Of a stretch of DNA of 64,000 nt, positions 12,266 to 23,945 are shown in pieces. The position numbers were made by a program, and so were the translations under genes. The stretch lies in assembly GCF_029784135.1 (NCBI RefSeq), contig NC_073746.1, positions 294,214,089 through 294,278,088 on the forward strand. Reading direction: 5' to 3'. The notes beneath the pieces were generated by a model. The model had not been told where the DNA came from. It was given only the letters and a program-made list of their open reading frames with translations, and searched no databases. Each line of letters opens with the position of its first letter. Positions within the stretch are counted from its first letter, which is position 1. Source of the stretch: Toxorhynchites rutilus septentrionalis. Its lineage: Eukaryota; Arthropoda; Insecta; Diptera; Culicidae.

Positions 12266-12849
12266 CAGTGGGAAGCCAATGAAAATGGTCATATCGAATT
12301 TCGAAAAGCTACTCCATAAAAAATGTTCAACACCTCGAAAAAACACCCTATGCAAAATATCAGCTCAATCGAATTTAAGAGAGAGAGGCGCAAAGCGGTC
12401 AAAGTTTGAGTTTTTTGAGAATCGAAAAAACATCCAAAGGGGGGAGTAAAGGAAATCGGGGTTTTGGAAAAAAAAATTTTGATGCCAAATGTCTTAAAAC
12501 GACATAAAACGTCGTTTCATTTAAAAAAAACTCAAATTTTAACGTTTGTGACACCAATAAATGAAGTCCGAATGAGCTAACATTTTGCATAAGATATATT
12601 ATCGTGCAAATCAACATTCCGTAGCAAGTTCCTAAGGAAACATCGAGATAACTATTTTCATTGGCACCCACAACCATACTTTCGATTTTCAAAAAACTCA
12701 AACTTTGACCGCTTTGCGCCACTCTCCCTTAAGTCCGATTGAGCTGATATTCGGCATAGGGTGTTTTTTCGCGGTGGTGAACATTTTGTATAGGGTAACT
12801 TTTTGAAATTTTTGGGTCGATTTTTCCCATACATTCATTGGCACTCTAG
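12266..12849. mobile_element. Foldback MITE ('GGTGCCAATGAA' family), 584 bp
   Basis: The inverted ends carry GCCAATGAA. The arms match as inverted repeats over ~150 bp: caccctatgcaaaatatcagctcaat near 12345 returns inverted near 12740, and ggcgcaaagcggtcaaagttt near 12388 returns inverted near 12700. TA lies on both sides (12264-12265, 12850-12851). It is non-coding. Fragments of the same family lie at 16.69-16.84 kb and 33.66-33.95 kb. Confidence 0.75.
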
Positions 12850-12892
12850 TATACAGTCTCCAATTTATTTTTACTGTATATAATCGAATCAA

Positions 12893-13100
12893 AAAACCAA
12901 AGATTTAAAGATTCAAAGATTCAAAGGTTCCAAGGTTCAAAAGTTTAAAGATTCAAAAATTCGAAGATTCAAAGATTGAAAGATTCAAAGATATAAAGAT
13001 ATAAAGATTGAAAGATTGAAAGATGCAGAGATTCGAAGACTGAACGATTCAAAGATTCAAAGCTTCAAAGATTCTAATATTCAAAGATTAAAATATTCAA
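12893..13100. repeat. (AAAGATTC)n minisatellite
   Basis: About 25 degenerate units of 8 bp (AAAGATTC with variants AAGGTTCC, AAAGATAT, GAAGATTG) immediately right of the nested element stack. Confidence 0.9.
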
Positions 13101-14850
13101 TAACCTTGATCTTGAACTCAAGATTATCAGTGATGAAATATTTTTAAATATATCAGATATTCACTGTCACGTTTCGTTTTTATTTCCACGTTTCAGTCAA
13201 CAGAAGTTTGGCTTTCTAGAAACATCGACCATTTGCTCGCGTTCGATCATTTGTCAGACTTCCATTGTTTCACCCAACAGATGTCAATTAGCAATCCTCC
13301 AAAATCACACAATGAAACACAACACAACTGGCATCCCCTCACACGAACATAGAAAAACCTGTCCGTCAATCACACATTATTTGCTGCCATGCACTTGCAC
13401 TTTTACGGCATCGATACAATTGAAATTAGATCGCCACCGCCGCCGAGACAGCCCACCAATCCTTATGGGTAGAAGGAAGGGGTATGTCTGTCTAATAATG
13501 GAATTGCGGCCGGCCCTCTCTATTCAAATGCTTGTTCGTTATATTATTTTCGGCTTGCTTTTCAAACATATGTGATACAAGTTGTACATTCCAGAATTGG
13601 CTCATGTTACCCCAAGTTTGTTTGCAGATCCATATGAAGCCATCCGTTCAACCACCCCCCTCTCGATTTGTGTGTGGTTCATTGCCGACGGTTTATTGAC
13701 GTTTCGGCTTCAGGATCGTTTCGGTTTTTTTTGTTCTGTTGATTATTGGCTCCGCTTGTGCGGCTTATTATGCGTTCGAATATGTTGCTCTCTATGCATA
13801 ATTTCGTATGTTAAGCTGAACGAAATTATGGAGTGTGATTGAGCGGTTACGATACGATTATTTGGATTATTACCATGCAGAGGAAAATTATACCGCAGGT
13901 AATGAGCAAAATGTGTGGCGTAAGTAGTGGACCGTTGGAGCCGTTTTACAAGCATTCGCAGGATGTTTGCTGGCGTTAAATTTTCGTACCATGCGATAGT
14001 CATGTTATAGCATGGAGCGTGGCACGCGTTTTGTTTTGTATGTGGCTAATTTAAAAGCTTCATTTTTCGTTGAATTCAATTATAGTATAACACACTTGAA
14101 ACATGCAGCAAATAGATTTATCACCGATCATCACGAGTCCAAAATTGATTCGATATACTGTACGGGTGGCAGTACTAAACATAACCAATGATATACATCG
14201 AGAACGAACAACGGTGTTCGCAAATCACAGACAAAAGTGTACAGTTTTATTAGAGCCATTTCAATTCGTAATTGCCACTATTTCGCAATCTCGGCCAATC
14301 TGTCTGGCATGCACCGAACCCCATCCATCCATCCGTTCGCAGACGGATGAAATGATTGTAATTTATCACTCGTCGTAGCCTTCTCGCCATCCTCTTCGTA
14401 GGTTTCGAGCTGATTTTCCTTTCGTTGCAATCGTTGTCGTCGTCGCGAGTATAACTGGAAATTGATCGCGCTTGACACTTCTGTGGGGCTCTCTCTACCG
14501 TCCAATAACAATGCTGCTGCTGCTTTTATGGCATTCATAAAAACGACACAAATGTTTCAGCATGTGTGCTCCCCTTCACTCCTTCCGCCTGCTGTTTGGC
14601 TTCCCTTTTGTGCAATCTGTACAACGACAGTTGTTTATGGGTGTGGAATTTGAAGGTCGCGTCGTCTCGTTAAACTTTTGACCCCACTTTGTCACCACGA
14701 GAAGCAATGCTACGATACAGTTCCGTGATTTATGTGTAACAAATTAGATGGGATTTATGTGGCTAGTGCAAGAGTATAATTCATTCAATTTTGATCAGAG
14801 CCAGGGTATAAGGTGAGATGTAGTAAGAAGAAAACCATTATATTTCAATA
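13101..14850. other. GC-richer stretch, no gene recognised
   Basis: ORFs of 86-91 codons overlap on both strands (13312-13575, 13582-13842, 14103-14378, 14278-14538 and others). None has a recognisable domain or a clear exon boundary. Composition and lack of repeats would fit single-copy or regulatory DNA. Confidence 0.3.
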
Positions 14851-15110
14851 TATGGCGTTACTGATCAGTAGCTCGCGTTGTATGAGCGCGATCATGTTAC
14901 GCTAGATGGCGTTGGAAATATATGATTTCGTACTAAACACAGCTCTCGAACATTTAAGTGATTGCTCGACTCAGCATTGTATTTGATCGCCATATTTTAC
15001 ATTTTTACTTCGGTAAAAACCCAAGTCGGGCGGATAAAGAGGTGAATAATGTTTATGGTCCCGTTTCTGTAACAGTCAATCACGTTTCGTCGAGTCCATT
15101 TCAGTAAAGT
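14850..15110 (+). pseudogene. Mariner transposase fossil, N-terminal part
   Basis: Around 14870-14930 the sequence has the ATGGCGTT... context seen upstream of the other mariner fossils. The translated region at about 14985-15080 reads as a degraded N-terminal helix-turn-helix segment ending in VYGP.SVTV, the motif shared with the fossils at 21.9, 32.5, 33.2, 43.4 and 50.0 kb. Frameshifts are present and the catalytic region was not found. Boundaries are approximate. Confidence 0.5.
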
Positions 15111-15992
15111 CGATGCATCGAGTCGCACTTGTCGGATAATTATCGTAAATGACCAGACCTTTGCTTTTCATATGATTTTCGAAAACCGCCCTTTTCGACG
15201 TAAGAGTATTCTTATTGTTCGAATCTCCACAATTGAACCGTACACAGTAGGGTTCTTGATATGAGGCTTCCATTGTTGTGTCATCATAGCACCAATTACC
15301 GATATTTATTGCTACAACTAACAGAGCGTGTTTGATAGGCTCATGATCGTTCGCTTAGTAGCGGACACACAACCAATTGCTCGGTGTTAAGTCAGCCTGG
15401 ACCATGTGACATTTTTATGATTTCGAGAAAAATGAACTTGAAGATTGGTGCTTTAAGGGGTTTTCGTAGAACATTCAAAACAATTTCAATACGTTATTCC
15501 TGCTGCACGCGTGATTTTAAAAATCTGATAAATGAGATAGCTGACAATATGCTTAACCTAATGTAATCAATAACTCGAAATTTTCAATTTTTTTTCAAAA
15601 TTTTCAAAATTTTCACGGCTCTACATTAAAAAGTACGCTACGTGAGACAATTCAGTTGCTTTCGTTTGAAATGATTTTATGTTTCTCTCAACCAAATTGA
15701 AGCTCTCTAACGGCTCTACAATTTATTTTTTGACACCCAACTTATATATTCCTTAATTTCACTGCAACACCATTGCAATTTGTTCCTCTAATTTTTTTGT
15801 CGGTTGGGGTTGGGGTCTTCTTCTGTTTTCACATGAATAAAATCATACACGATGGTTGTTTTCGATTGTATTCGCAACAATATATTTCAATTGTACTTCG
15901 CTGGTGACGAATTTCAGACCGGCTCTTCTTAGGAGTTGGCAGTACCATCTCGGATTGCTGTGAAACGTTGTGGGTGTAAGGACATAGCTCAT
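15111..15992. other. Unannotated; one unrecognised minus-strand ORF
   Basis: A 65-codon minus ORF (15076-15273) has a protein-like composition (several charged residues, three Cys, aromatic residues) but no family that I recognise. Otherwise AT-rich DNA. Confidence 0.25.
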
Positions 15993-15996
15993 TTAA

Positions 15997-16215
15997 CACG
16001 TGGAATGCCACGGTTTTATAGCGATGGAAATTTTCAAACGTATTAGGGCCATCGTATCTTATTGTAGTGGTAGGTATTTTTGTTCGAAAGGAAATGTTTA
16101 GAAGCTTATATGCTTATAATAGTTACCTTTATTATCATATATTATACTGTCAGCCACCGGTGACTGACGCAGCCTGAGCGAAAACTCGGTGTCAGTCACC
16201 GGTGATTGACCTGGC
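15997..16215. mobile_element. Diverged copy of the TTAA MITE
   Basis: Left TTAA at 15993-15996, then CACGTGGAATGCCACGG. It is colinear with 4760-4936 for about 160 bp. The right end differs: instead of ending at TTAA it has a second copy of the GTCAGTCACCGGTGA palindrome. The six bases before the left TTAA (AGCTCA) are the same as at 4750. Confidence 0.6.
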
Positions 16216-16689
16216 AATTTTGCATACTTGAAATCTCCAGAAAAAAAATTTAAGAACTTTTTGAAAGAGACTTTTTTTTAATTTGAAAAAATAACTCAAA
16301 AACTATAAGTCCTACAAAATTTAGATCAAAGAAGGGAATGTAAATTTATATTTTACACTTTTTAATACTTAAAAACTTTAAGATATTACAAATTTAATGT
16401 AGTTATTAGGTTGAGGAAAAAGTTATTTATTATTTTCTCGTTGGCTTGCTTCAGTGATCAATATCTCGCGTAATACCGATCCTTTAAGCTCGTTGTAAAG
16501 GTGGCACTTCACACTAACAAAAATCTCTTGTTGTTTTTTTGTTTTTTGTTTGTTTTTGTTTTTGTTTTTGTGTATATTTGACCCAAATCGGACAATCCGA
16601 AGCATATTAAGAATAGTTTTGAATTTTATCCAAAATAATGGATTACTTTTCCGCTATCTAATATTTGTAGTAAGTAAATGTGAATATAA
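16216..16689. repeat. AT-rich stretch with (GTTTTT)n tract
   Basis: No gene. A T-rich GTTTTT/GTTTTTTT tract runs from about 16530 to 16571. Confidence 0.6.
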
Positions 16690-16840
16690 AGTTGAAATTG
16701 ATTTTTCTCAACAAAAAATTTATCGTGCAAGTCAACTTTTCGCAGGGAGTCCCGTATGAAAATTCGATATGACAATTTTCATTGGCACCATTTATGGAAT
16801 TTTTTGGGTGTTTTTTCGGTTTTCAAAAAACTGGTAGGGG
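16690..16840 (+). repeat. Single arm of the 'GCCAATGAA' foldback family
   Basis: Matches 12598-12690: TTATCGTGCAA, a 'GTCAAC...CGCAGG' segment, then CATTGGCACC and TTTTCAAAAAACT. Only one arm is recognisable. Confidence 0.5.
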
Positions 16841-18006
16841 AACTGTGGGTAATACGGACAATGGGGTTTACTATGGTTCGGTGGTTGATTTGTATAGTTA
16901 CATTACGCTTCGTATACTCACTTAGTGCAACAAAAGTGAATACTATCATTCGTACAATTATCTGGATCATAATAAAAGAAAAAAAAATCTGGATCATCCA
17001 ATCAATTTCGGTTATATATTCGCGAATGCTTAGTAGCATGACACATTGCGGTTCATTCGATATTGACAGATTTCCAAACACTGCGAGTGAGGTTATATGA
17101 CCTTAAAAAAAAAGAAAACAAAACGGAAACGCTACAGGAGCGACAAAATGGAACACACAATACGGGGTTAGAGGGATTGAGAGATTGTTGAAAAAAATTA
17201 TCGCTCGGAAGGCTACGCCACACATAGAACGCATTATAATTAATCTACACACACATGCGACCGGGGCAAAGCGAAAAAACATAAGCAATGTTTTCCTTCT
17301 TTTTCTTTTTTCCCCAGTGGGGCAAGATAATTTTTGGGTTCTTTCCTAATGACGTGCGGAAAGAAACGTTAAAAATAACTACGAACGGAACGAAGTTGCT
17401 GCAAATGGATGATTCAAAATAAGACCCGAGTGACAGAAGGGGTGAAGAGTAGAAAATATGTTGAAAGATCCAATCTAATCTTATTTCAGGTGTCAGGAAA
17501 TTCGTTTGTAATTTCTCTCGGTAACTGTATGTCCAAACGATACAATTACTATAAAATCAATGTTACACTTTGTTCCGCTGATATATTTGCTGAATGTTTT
17601 CCCATTCGTCAATTACGACAATGAAAAAAAATGACTTCGTTCCCCTCCAAGTCTTTCCTACGATATCATTTAACAGTACAGGGTGTGTTCGTCCAATTTA
17701 CACTCTATTAGTACATTATGCATATGTTTCTCTTCACGCTCTTTGCATCTCCTATTGCATCACATTACACGCGTAAGCGCCTATCATCGGCATACTGTTT
17801 ACCGTGTTTCGCAAGGGACGAAAGCAAAAGTGAACGAACGGAGATACTTTTCCTTTCAAGCCCACTGTCACTTTTAAATGATGACGGAGAGTAGGTGGTT
17901 ATCATCGACGGTTTTTGTACAACAATTTCGAAAACAAAAAATTGAAAGGAAAACGGTAATCAAGCAACCATACAAACAGAGGAAATAAACAAAATAAAAA
18001 TATCTA
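16841..18006. other. Unannotated, downstream of the minus-strand exon
   Basis: ORFs of 100-114 codons overlap on both strands at 16756-17100 without recognisable domains. If the donor at 18011 is real, this is the beginning of an intron. Confidence 0.3.
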
Positions 18007-18011
18007 CTAAC

Positions 18012-18888
18012 CAAGTTCAGATGATGAAGTGGCAGCAATGGCGACTAGTGGAACAAGCGGTGGTGGTGGTGTCCAGGAGAACCCATTGGGAGGTGAAAGT
18101 GACGATACGGAGAAGGACAGAGCAGGAGAAGCTATCCGCGGCTGTTGCTGCTGCTGCAGGCTGGATGTTGATTTAGCGAGACCGTGGGACGCCGGAGGCG
18201 GAGTTGCAGTTGCGGGTCTGCCGTAGCTGGTCGGAGTGCTGCTAATTAGTGCAGGGGATGTGAGAACGGATGTAGAGAAGGCCGGCTTCAATCGACCGGT
18301 CAGATACTGATGGTACTGGTTCGGATAGTACCCGTTCTGTTGAAGGCCGGTGGAGGGCTTTGGTTTCTTGCTGTTGTAAACGATGAACTTTTGGTTGAGG
18401 TAATTTTTGCCGTTGCGCCCGCGGGTGTTCAAGAAGGAGATCGTGAACTGATCATCCGATTCGGTACCGCTGTTGTAATATATCGGACCAACAACATCTA
18501 CCGCGTCCGAACCATCTGAGCTACCGCTGGTCTTCTGATGACGAGTTAGAACCTCTTCCGATTGATATCGTCGATGGGAAACTTTTGGGAAATTGTTATT
18601 ACTATCGCTACCGTAGAACAGTTTCGGACCCAACTCTCGGTTATTATTGTCGTCCCGTTCGACTCTTCTGGTGCCACCAAATCTACTCATCTGATGTTCC
18701 TCAAGATCTCCGCTACTGGTGCTCGCCTGATCACTTCCTGATCCGCTCCGCTCCCTGAGCGGGTTATGTTCCGTCGACGAAGGTGACGACTGGGACCGAC
18801 TATGATGATGGTGATGGTGACCGCTGCTAAGATACGAATTAGACTGGATAAACACTCCGTCGCCTGTGATTTTGATTGTTGTAACCAT
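18012..18888 (-). CDS. Unidentified protein, probable first coding exon
   Basis: This is the best host-gene candidate in the window: about 293 codons open in a compositionally distinct, GC-richer block. I chose the ATG at 18888 over the in-frame ATG at 18909 because its context (G at -3, G at +4) is better; the upstream one has T at -3. The protein is low complexity and probably disordered. It has six consecutive His near residue 20, Ser-rich runs, an acidic/Ser patch, a Gln run and Pro/Ala/Ser-rich C-terminal text. A central part is less repetitive (GPKLFYGSD, RRYQSEEVL, SDDQFTISFLN, YLNQKFIVYNSKKP). The frame meets a stop at 18007-18009, but a splice-donor-like GTTAGT begins at 18011, so the coding sequence probably continues in an exon at lower coordinates, possibly outside the window. 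I do not recognise the family; a scaffold or cytoskeletal adaptor would fit but is a guess. Confidence 0.65.
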
Positions 18889-18909
18889 TACTGCGCAACT
18901 ATCAAACAT

Positions 18910-20140
18910 ACACGTGTACGACCCCCGCGTTCACTGAGCAGGTCTCATCATCCGAGGAAACAATGAATCATCAAATCATTTATACGATTTAAATTTTTAC
19001 TTCTTCACTTGCGCACACGTGACTTGGTTCCCGATCACGTTTGCATGATTTATCTCCTCTAGCCGAGAAGGATCATTTTCCACACAGTACACGTTAACAA
19101 CGACAACGACACAACCACAAAACCACACTCACAGTTAGTAGTTTACCAGCGCGTGAAATAATCTGCAAATAGCACAAAACAAGTTAGTAACATGGAGGAA
19201 TAATTAATCCCACAATGGGGCGCGAAAATGCATTCCGCTGGTGATGATGGCGCAGTGACTGTGTCATGCGGTGGATGCGTGCAACCTCGGCCGGTTGGGT
19301 TGCACGGCCTGAACCACACCGGGCCCGAGGGTTATTGGGTAGATGATTAAATTGAATGAGCTGATTAGCGCAAACCGCAGCGGCGGTTATGGGTGAGAGA
19401 GCCAACTGAGCGGCACTAAACGCACGATGCTTAATTTTTGCGATTAGCGATGTTAGTTAGTTGAGCTGCTGTATTCTAGATGATGGCCTCTTTTCGGAAT
19501 CTTAATCGGTGTTGATGCCGTTATTATGTTGTGATCGGTGGATTCCAAAACGGCTGTTGCTGTGATATGGATTTGTTTTTATTCTCATGTTTCTACGTTA
19601 GATTTGGGCGTGAAGCATGACAGAAAGAATGGTAGCAAACGAATGTAGAAGGTAAGAATGACAAGCAAGGAAGATCTTCATGTGAAAGTCAAATCAAGAA
19701 AGATATTGTATGAAAGTCTGAACCCAAGAATGTAAAAAAATGTTCGATAACAGAAAACGTTAATTTTTCAATCTTTAAAGGGATTTTAGCGGTTGAACGG
19801 TCGCCATGAAAAATTTTAACTTCCTGACGAATGAAAACATAGTATTTGTGCAACTGATCGAGCATCAGCTGCATTTTAAAACTGCTTTAGCTGGAATTAT
19901 TTTTGGAAGTTGCAAATTTTAATTACTCTAAGATCTATAATTTCAATAAGAAAAAAATTCACAAATTATGAATTTGCAGAAGTAATTAGGAATCCACGAA
20001 AAGGAATTAATTCACTCCCATTTACCATTTTTGTGCGATTAGTTGGCTTGACAGATTAACCGAACCAGAAATGCAGTTACAATGCAACCGATACTCATTC
20101 TTGTTCAACCACCTTATATCTGGACTATGCCGACTCGTAA
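18910..20140. other. Upstream region of the minus-strand exon
   Basis: Expected to hold the 5' UTR and promoter of the exon above, or an upstream intron. The part at 18960-19400 is GC-richer. No TATA-initiator pair was identified with confidence, and ORFs are short. Confidence 0.3.
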
Positions 20141-20701
20141 CTCAGATTGTAAATTCAAATTCAGATTCAGATTCAGTTCACGTATTAGGATTCCGATCCC
20201 GATTCTGATATTGATTCATATTCAGTTCCAAATTCAGATTCAGATTCCGTTTCCGATTCAGATTCAAATTCCGATTTTGACCCAGATTCAGATTTCAGAT
20301 TCCAGATCCTCTATTCCAGACTCCAGCTTCAGATTCAAATTCGTATCCCGATTCCAGATTCAGATTTCATATTCATATTCCTACCTCAGATTTCAAATTC
20401 AGATTCAAAATTTAGATTCTTAACTCATATTTTGAATTCAATTGCCACCTTGATATTCCGAAGACAGATTCCAGATTCTTTATTCCAAATTGCGGTTTCA
20501 TATTCAGACTCAGCTAACGATTCAAGATCCGATTCCGATTCTGATCCTGATACAGATCCTAATTCAGATTTCAGAATTCTGATTTTGGAATTCAGATTTC
20601 ATTCAAATTCCGATACAGATTCTGAATCCAAATCCGATTCCGATTCCGGTTCCGATTCCGATTCCGATTCCGATTCTGATTCTGATTCAGATTCAGATAT
20701 G
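20141..20701. repeat. ATTCAG/GATTCC hexamer satellite, ~560 bp
   Basis: A degenerate tandem array of ATTCAG, ATTCCG and ATTCAA units, most regular at the right end. On the plus strand it opens frames that encode repeating Ile-Gln-Ile or Ser-Asp, which are products of the repeat. Its right end coincides with the TA target site of the mariner at 20704. Confidence 0.9.
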
Positions 20702-20703
20702 TA

Positions 20704-21225
20704 ACAGTTCGGCTGGAAAGTTTATAAGGCAACACGGTAAAACTATTTTTTTGCAAAATTCGATTGCCTTCGAGGGCGATACAGCGATTATAGCGATCTT
20801 GCAACTTTTCGATACCATTTTTATAGTACTTTTTCGGGTTTTTCCTCAAAATAGGCCTCAGTTTCGGTAATCACTTTATCATCGGTCTTAAATTTCTTGC
20901 CAGTGAGCATTCTCTTCAGGTCTGCGAACAGAAAATAGTTCCATGGGGGATCTGTAGAATACGGTGGATGCAAAAGCAACTCGAAGCCCAATTCATGCAA
21001 TTTTGCCATCGTTTTCATTGATTTGTGATTTTTCCATTCCTTTCACAATTACAAAAGTTCTTCATAGTGGTTCACTCTCAATGCTGTAACTCACGAACCA
21101 ATGGACCAATTGCTGTCAAATTTTGACACGTGTCCATTGAAATATGGTGCTTTGTGATAGTCAAGTAGATTTTTGCAAGAGGCGCCATCTAGACGTCAAC
21201 CTTATAAACTTCTCAGTCGAACTGT
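20704..21225 (-). mobile_element. Internally deleted mariner, 522 bp
   Basis: TA duplications at 20702-20703 and 21226-21227. The inverted ends read ACAGTTCGGCTGGAAAGTTT on the left and ACAGTTCGACTGAGAAGTTT on the right read in reverse; both continue ATAAGG. On the minus strand a C-terminal transposase piece remains (about 21018-20760). It shows LHELGFELLLHPPYS, FADLKRMLTGKKF and, in a shifted frame, RYNRCIALEGN, a layout typical of DD34D mariner. The third catalytic Asp position is lost: the usual PDL.P.DY.F context reads TDPPWNYFLF. The N-terminal domain and the first two catalytic residues are deleted. Confidence 0.85.
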
Positions 21226-21419
21226 TATGTATTCAGAATCTAACATTTGGAAATGTATCAGGAATAGGTTCTTCTTATTATTATATTTTATGTTTTACTG
21301 CTCGGTTCGGTTCGGTTCGGTACCTGGTCCGAGTAATGGATACAGTAAAACTTCCCACTCAAGTTCCCGGAATTTTTGGTGAGTCACTGTGAACTTGTGT
21401 AGCCTGGTGCTGTCCTGAT

Positions 21420-22035
21420 AAAGCACAACACCTCTCCTGTTCAGGTCGATTCTAATCAATTGTTAGTTTCAAACGATTCAGCTGTTGACACTAGAAATCA
21501 CCCAACAAATTGGTCACCATTAGAGCTGCTTCACTGCACTTTCACCACGATCATCTTCGCACAATGTTGTCGTATGTGACCCATTTCTCATCCCAGCCGT
21601 TCTCATCTCATTTGGACATTGGATCTGCCATGTTTTTGTGTAAATTGATGTGGCACCCAAACAAGTTTTTTTTTTCAATCCAGCTTTAGGTAAATCGATT
21701 AAAACTGTTTTATGGTCAATCTTAAGCTGTTAACATGTCGATCATGATTCGATCATTACGGTGACTTTATCTACATTTTCGACGACACATCTACATGTGC
21801 GTGATCCAACTTCGACATCGAAAATATCAGAACGAAATCTATGAAATCAAATCTACACGAGATTGTTCGTTACACTATCGGGACCATAAACACTGTTCAC
21901 AATTTCAGCCACCTGGCCTGTGTTTGTGTTTTCTTAAAGGGAAACTCACCAACTTCTAAAAGGGTAACTCTCAACTGTATGGATTGAGCAACGAACAGCA
22001 AAATATTTTTTGAGTACGAAATATTATCTTTTCAA
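21420..22035 (-). pseudogene. Mariner transposase fossil
   Basis: On the minus strand from about 22035 downward there is a degraded N-terminal segment with a VYGPDSVT match at 21880-21910. Then follow LVWVPH near 21660, WDEKWVTYDN (first catalytic Asp context) near 21580 and a LNRLKLTID remnant near 21470. Several stops and frameshifts separate these. No inverted ends were found, so limits are approximate. Confidence 0.6.
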
Positions 22036-23650
22036 ACGAGCAACATTTCATTAGAACGGTCTTTGGAAAATAGACTTATTCAGATGCCATTGATTGTATT
22101 TAAAGCGAAAATTCATCTAGTTTTATAACCAACCCCTTCTAGTTTTGGGGTGTAATATTCCGAATTTTTGCAGAGCATTTTCAAGGATTGTGTTTTTCGA
22201 TTGCTTGTATTTTAACCTAGTATAGAATTTCATTTATGTTCTTGTTGTTGAATGCTAGCTGAATGGTCAAGACTACCTGCAAATGCAAAATGAACCACGA
22301 GTGAGACTCGATGTAGTATGTGAAGGGGTTGATGTAACTGCGAAATTTGGTCGGTTACCACGATGATAATTCAACAAGCTTCTGGAACACCAAGTTTAAT
22401 TTTCCTAATGAATTTATTCTTCACAAAATCTGCCGAGACTAGCGATTGAAGTCATGGTAGAGGGACAAAGACTGTACACTTCTCAGACAGTGTGCATTAG
22501 TTTCGATCACATTATGGGTACGTGGTTAATTCAAGGTGATGAGTGTGCTTATCTTCATACAAGAACGAAGCACGACGCTTTGTTCATCACGATGGTGTCA
22601 GTGGAAACCCCATTAGAAACGCCAACAGCTGGATCGGTCCGTCGGAACGCTTCCAAAAAAGTATCTCCCCCTTGTGCATCCGACGATTGCGCTTGATAAA
22701 AACAACCGACGCAGTCATATTAGGCGTACATATAAAGTGGAAGCGAACACAAGATATAAAAACGTTACCAGCATGAGTGATGGCTGAATTGCATCTTTTA
22801 AGCTTTGAGGCATTAATTTTCCGCTTGAGGAAATGCGAAAACAAACGCCCGCACACACGCGTATGCACAGCTCTGAGGTCGCTCTTTCTCAATCGCGTTA
22901 TGGCGGAGGGTGCCGTCGTCAAGCCCCCGGGTCGAGTCGTCTTCTGCAAGATCAGCTCTAGCGTAAGAGATTCGAGAGGCACACACATGGATCGCAATTT
23001 TGGGCCTCAAGTTGAGTCGAGTGCTTTTGAATGTGCAAGTAACGACACCTCTCCCACAATGTATGGGAAATGGGGAGAATGGCGTAGCGTTGTTCTTGAA
23101 ATCACCTCCTCCTCTTCTTCGAGAATGGCGGTGCTGATTCTCGTCACACTTATAGCGCCAGTTACACCTACGCAAGCGAAACCATTTGCGTTGATGCTGG
23201 TTGAGTTTTAGTTTTTTTTTCATTCCTTTGTTGGAAAATTGCGATTAGGTTATTCATGATAGTGAGAAATGTTGTTATGTTGGCTGTCAGCGGAAGTTAT
23301 GTGCATTTTTGAGAGAAGACACAGAATAAACAATTTACGCAAACGTGTTTGTGAAAGGCAAATGAATCCCAAATAAAAATACCTAAATGTCTAAACATCT
23401 GACAAATGATATATAATGATAGCACAATAAAAAGTAAAAATCAAATGAGAATATGGGGGTGTCCGAAGTTAGGTAGAGAATGAACAAGAATATTTATGTA
23501 AATAAAAATGAATCACCAAATGTGTTTTTAAGTTCGATTTGTTCTGTCTTTTTTTGTTATGTTCGACTCTGCCAACAGATTTATGTTACGGTGAGAAAAA
23601 TTGTAAAATTTAATTTTCCAAAAAATAGTAAATTTTAAAAACAAATAGCA
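22036..23650. other. GC-richer block with overlapping ORFs on both strands
   Basis: Between 22440 and 23225 ORFs of 136-144 codons overlap on opposite strands (plus 22777-23211; minus 22587-22997 and 22813-23223). At most one can be real, and none shows a domain I recognise. Composition resembles single-copy DNA. The rest is AT-rich with no features. Confidence 0.3.
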
Positions 23651-23652
23651 AG

Positions 23653-23945
23653 ATTGAGCTTGAGCTTGAGCTTGGGTAGACTGTACAATTCGTAGTTGCT
23701 CTCCGTGATTGACCTGAACCTACCAAATTGCACAAAGAACACACAGAATGACGCTTGGGACTAGCAAATCATTCTCGTTGTGCAATTTTCGGTGATTCGA
23801 GCTTTAAAAGGTCAATAACGACGCCGGCCACGTCCTTACAGTCACCAGTGGATGGGAAGGAATGTTAGTATGATATTCGCCGCCCGAAGGCCAGAAGGGT
23901 CGCGGAAGGGATAGTTGTTAATGGAAATGATTAAGAAAAATCAGG
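23653..23945 (-). mobile_element. 3' end of a non-LTR retrotransposon (LINE)
   Basis: Read on the minus strand this is a GC-richer, non-coding 3' UTR-like sequence ending in tandem AAGCTC units (23655-23678), directly followed by host DNA. Short tandem repeats at the 3' terminus are common in several LINE clades. The same terminus (about 30 nt with one mismatch) occurs as a microinsertion in the mariner at 35.0 kb, which supports it being a retrotransposon 3' end. The 5' limit is uncertain and no coding remnant was recognised. Confidence 0.55.

Larger units (their letters stand above)
11825..12885. mobile_element. Short pogo/Tigger-like MITE split by two insertions
   Basis: The left part CAGGGCGCACTCGATTA (from 11827) and the right part TACAGTCTCC...ACTGTATATAATCGA (12852-12885) join into one short element if the two insertions at 11843-12263 and 12266-12849 are removed. 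A related element with a CAGGGCGGACTTCATTATA end lies at 46.87-46.93 kb. CAGGG...GATATA/TATA ends and TA target sites are typical of pogo-like Tc1/mariner elements. The family name is an inference. Confidence 0.5.

Noticed and set aside
12893..13100. CRISPR-like array
   Set aside because: Units of 8 bp without spacers in a eukaryotic background: a minisatellite.
20432..20704. Open frame ending in a long Ser-Asp repeat
   Set aside because: It is the translation of the GATTCC/GATTCA satellite; no unique sequence supports a protein.
22587..23223. Three overlapping ORFs of 136-144 codons
   Set aside because: They lie on both strands over the same bases, have no recognisable domains and fit a GC-rich non-coding block as well.
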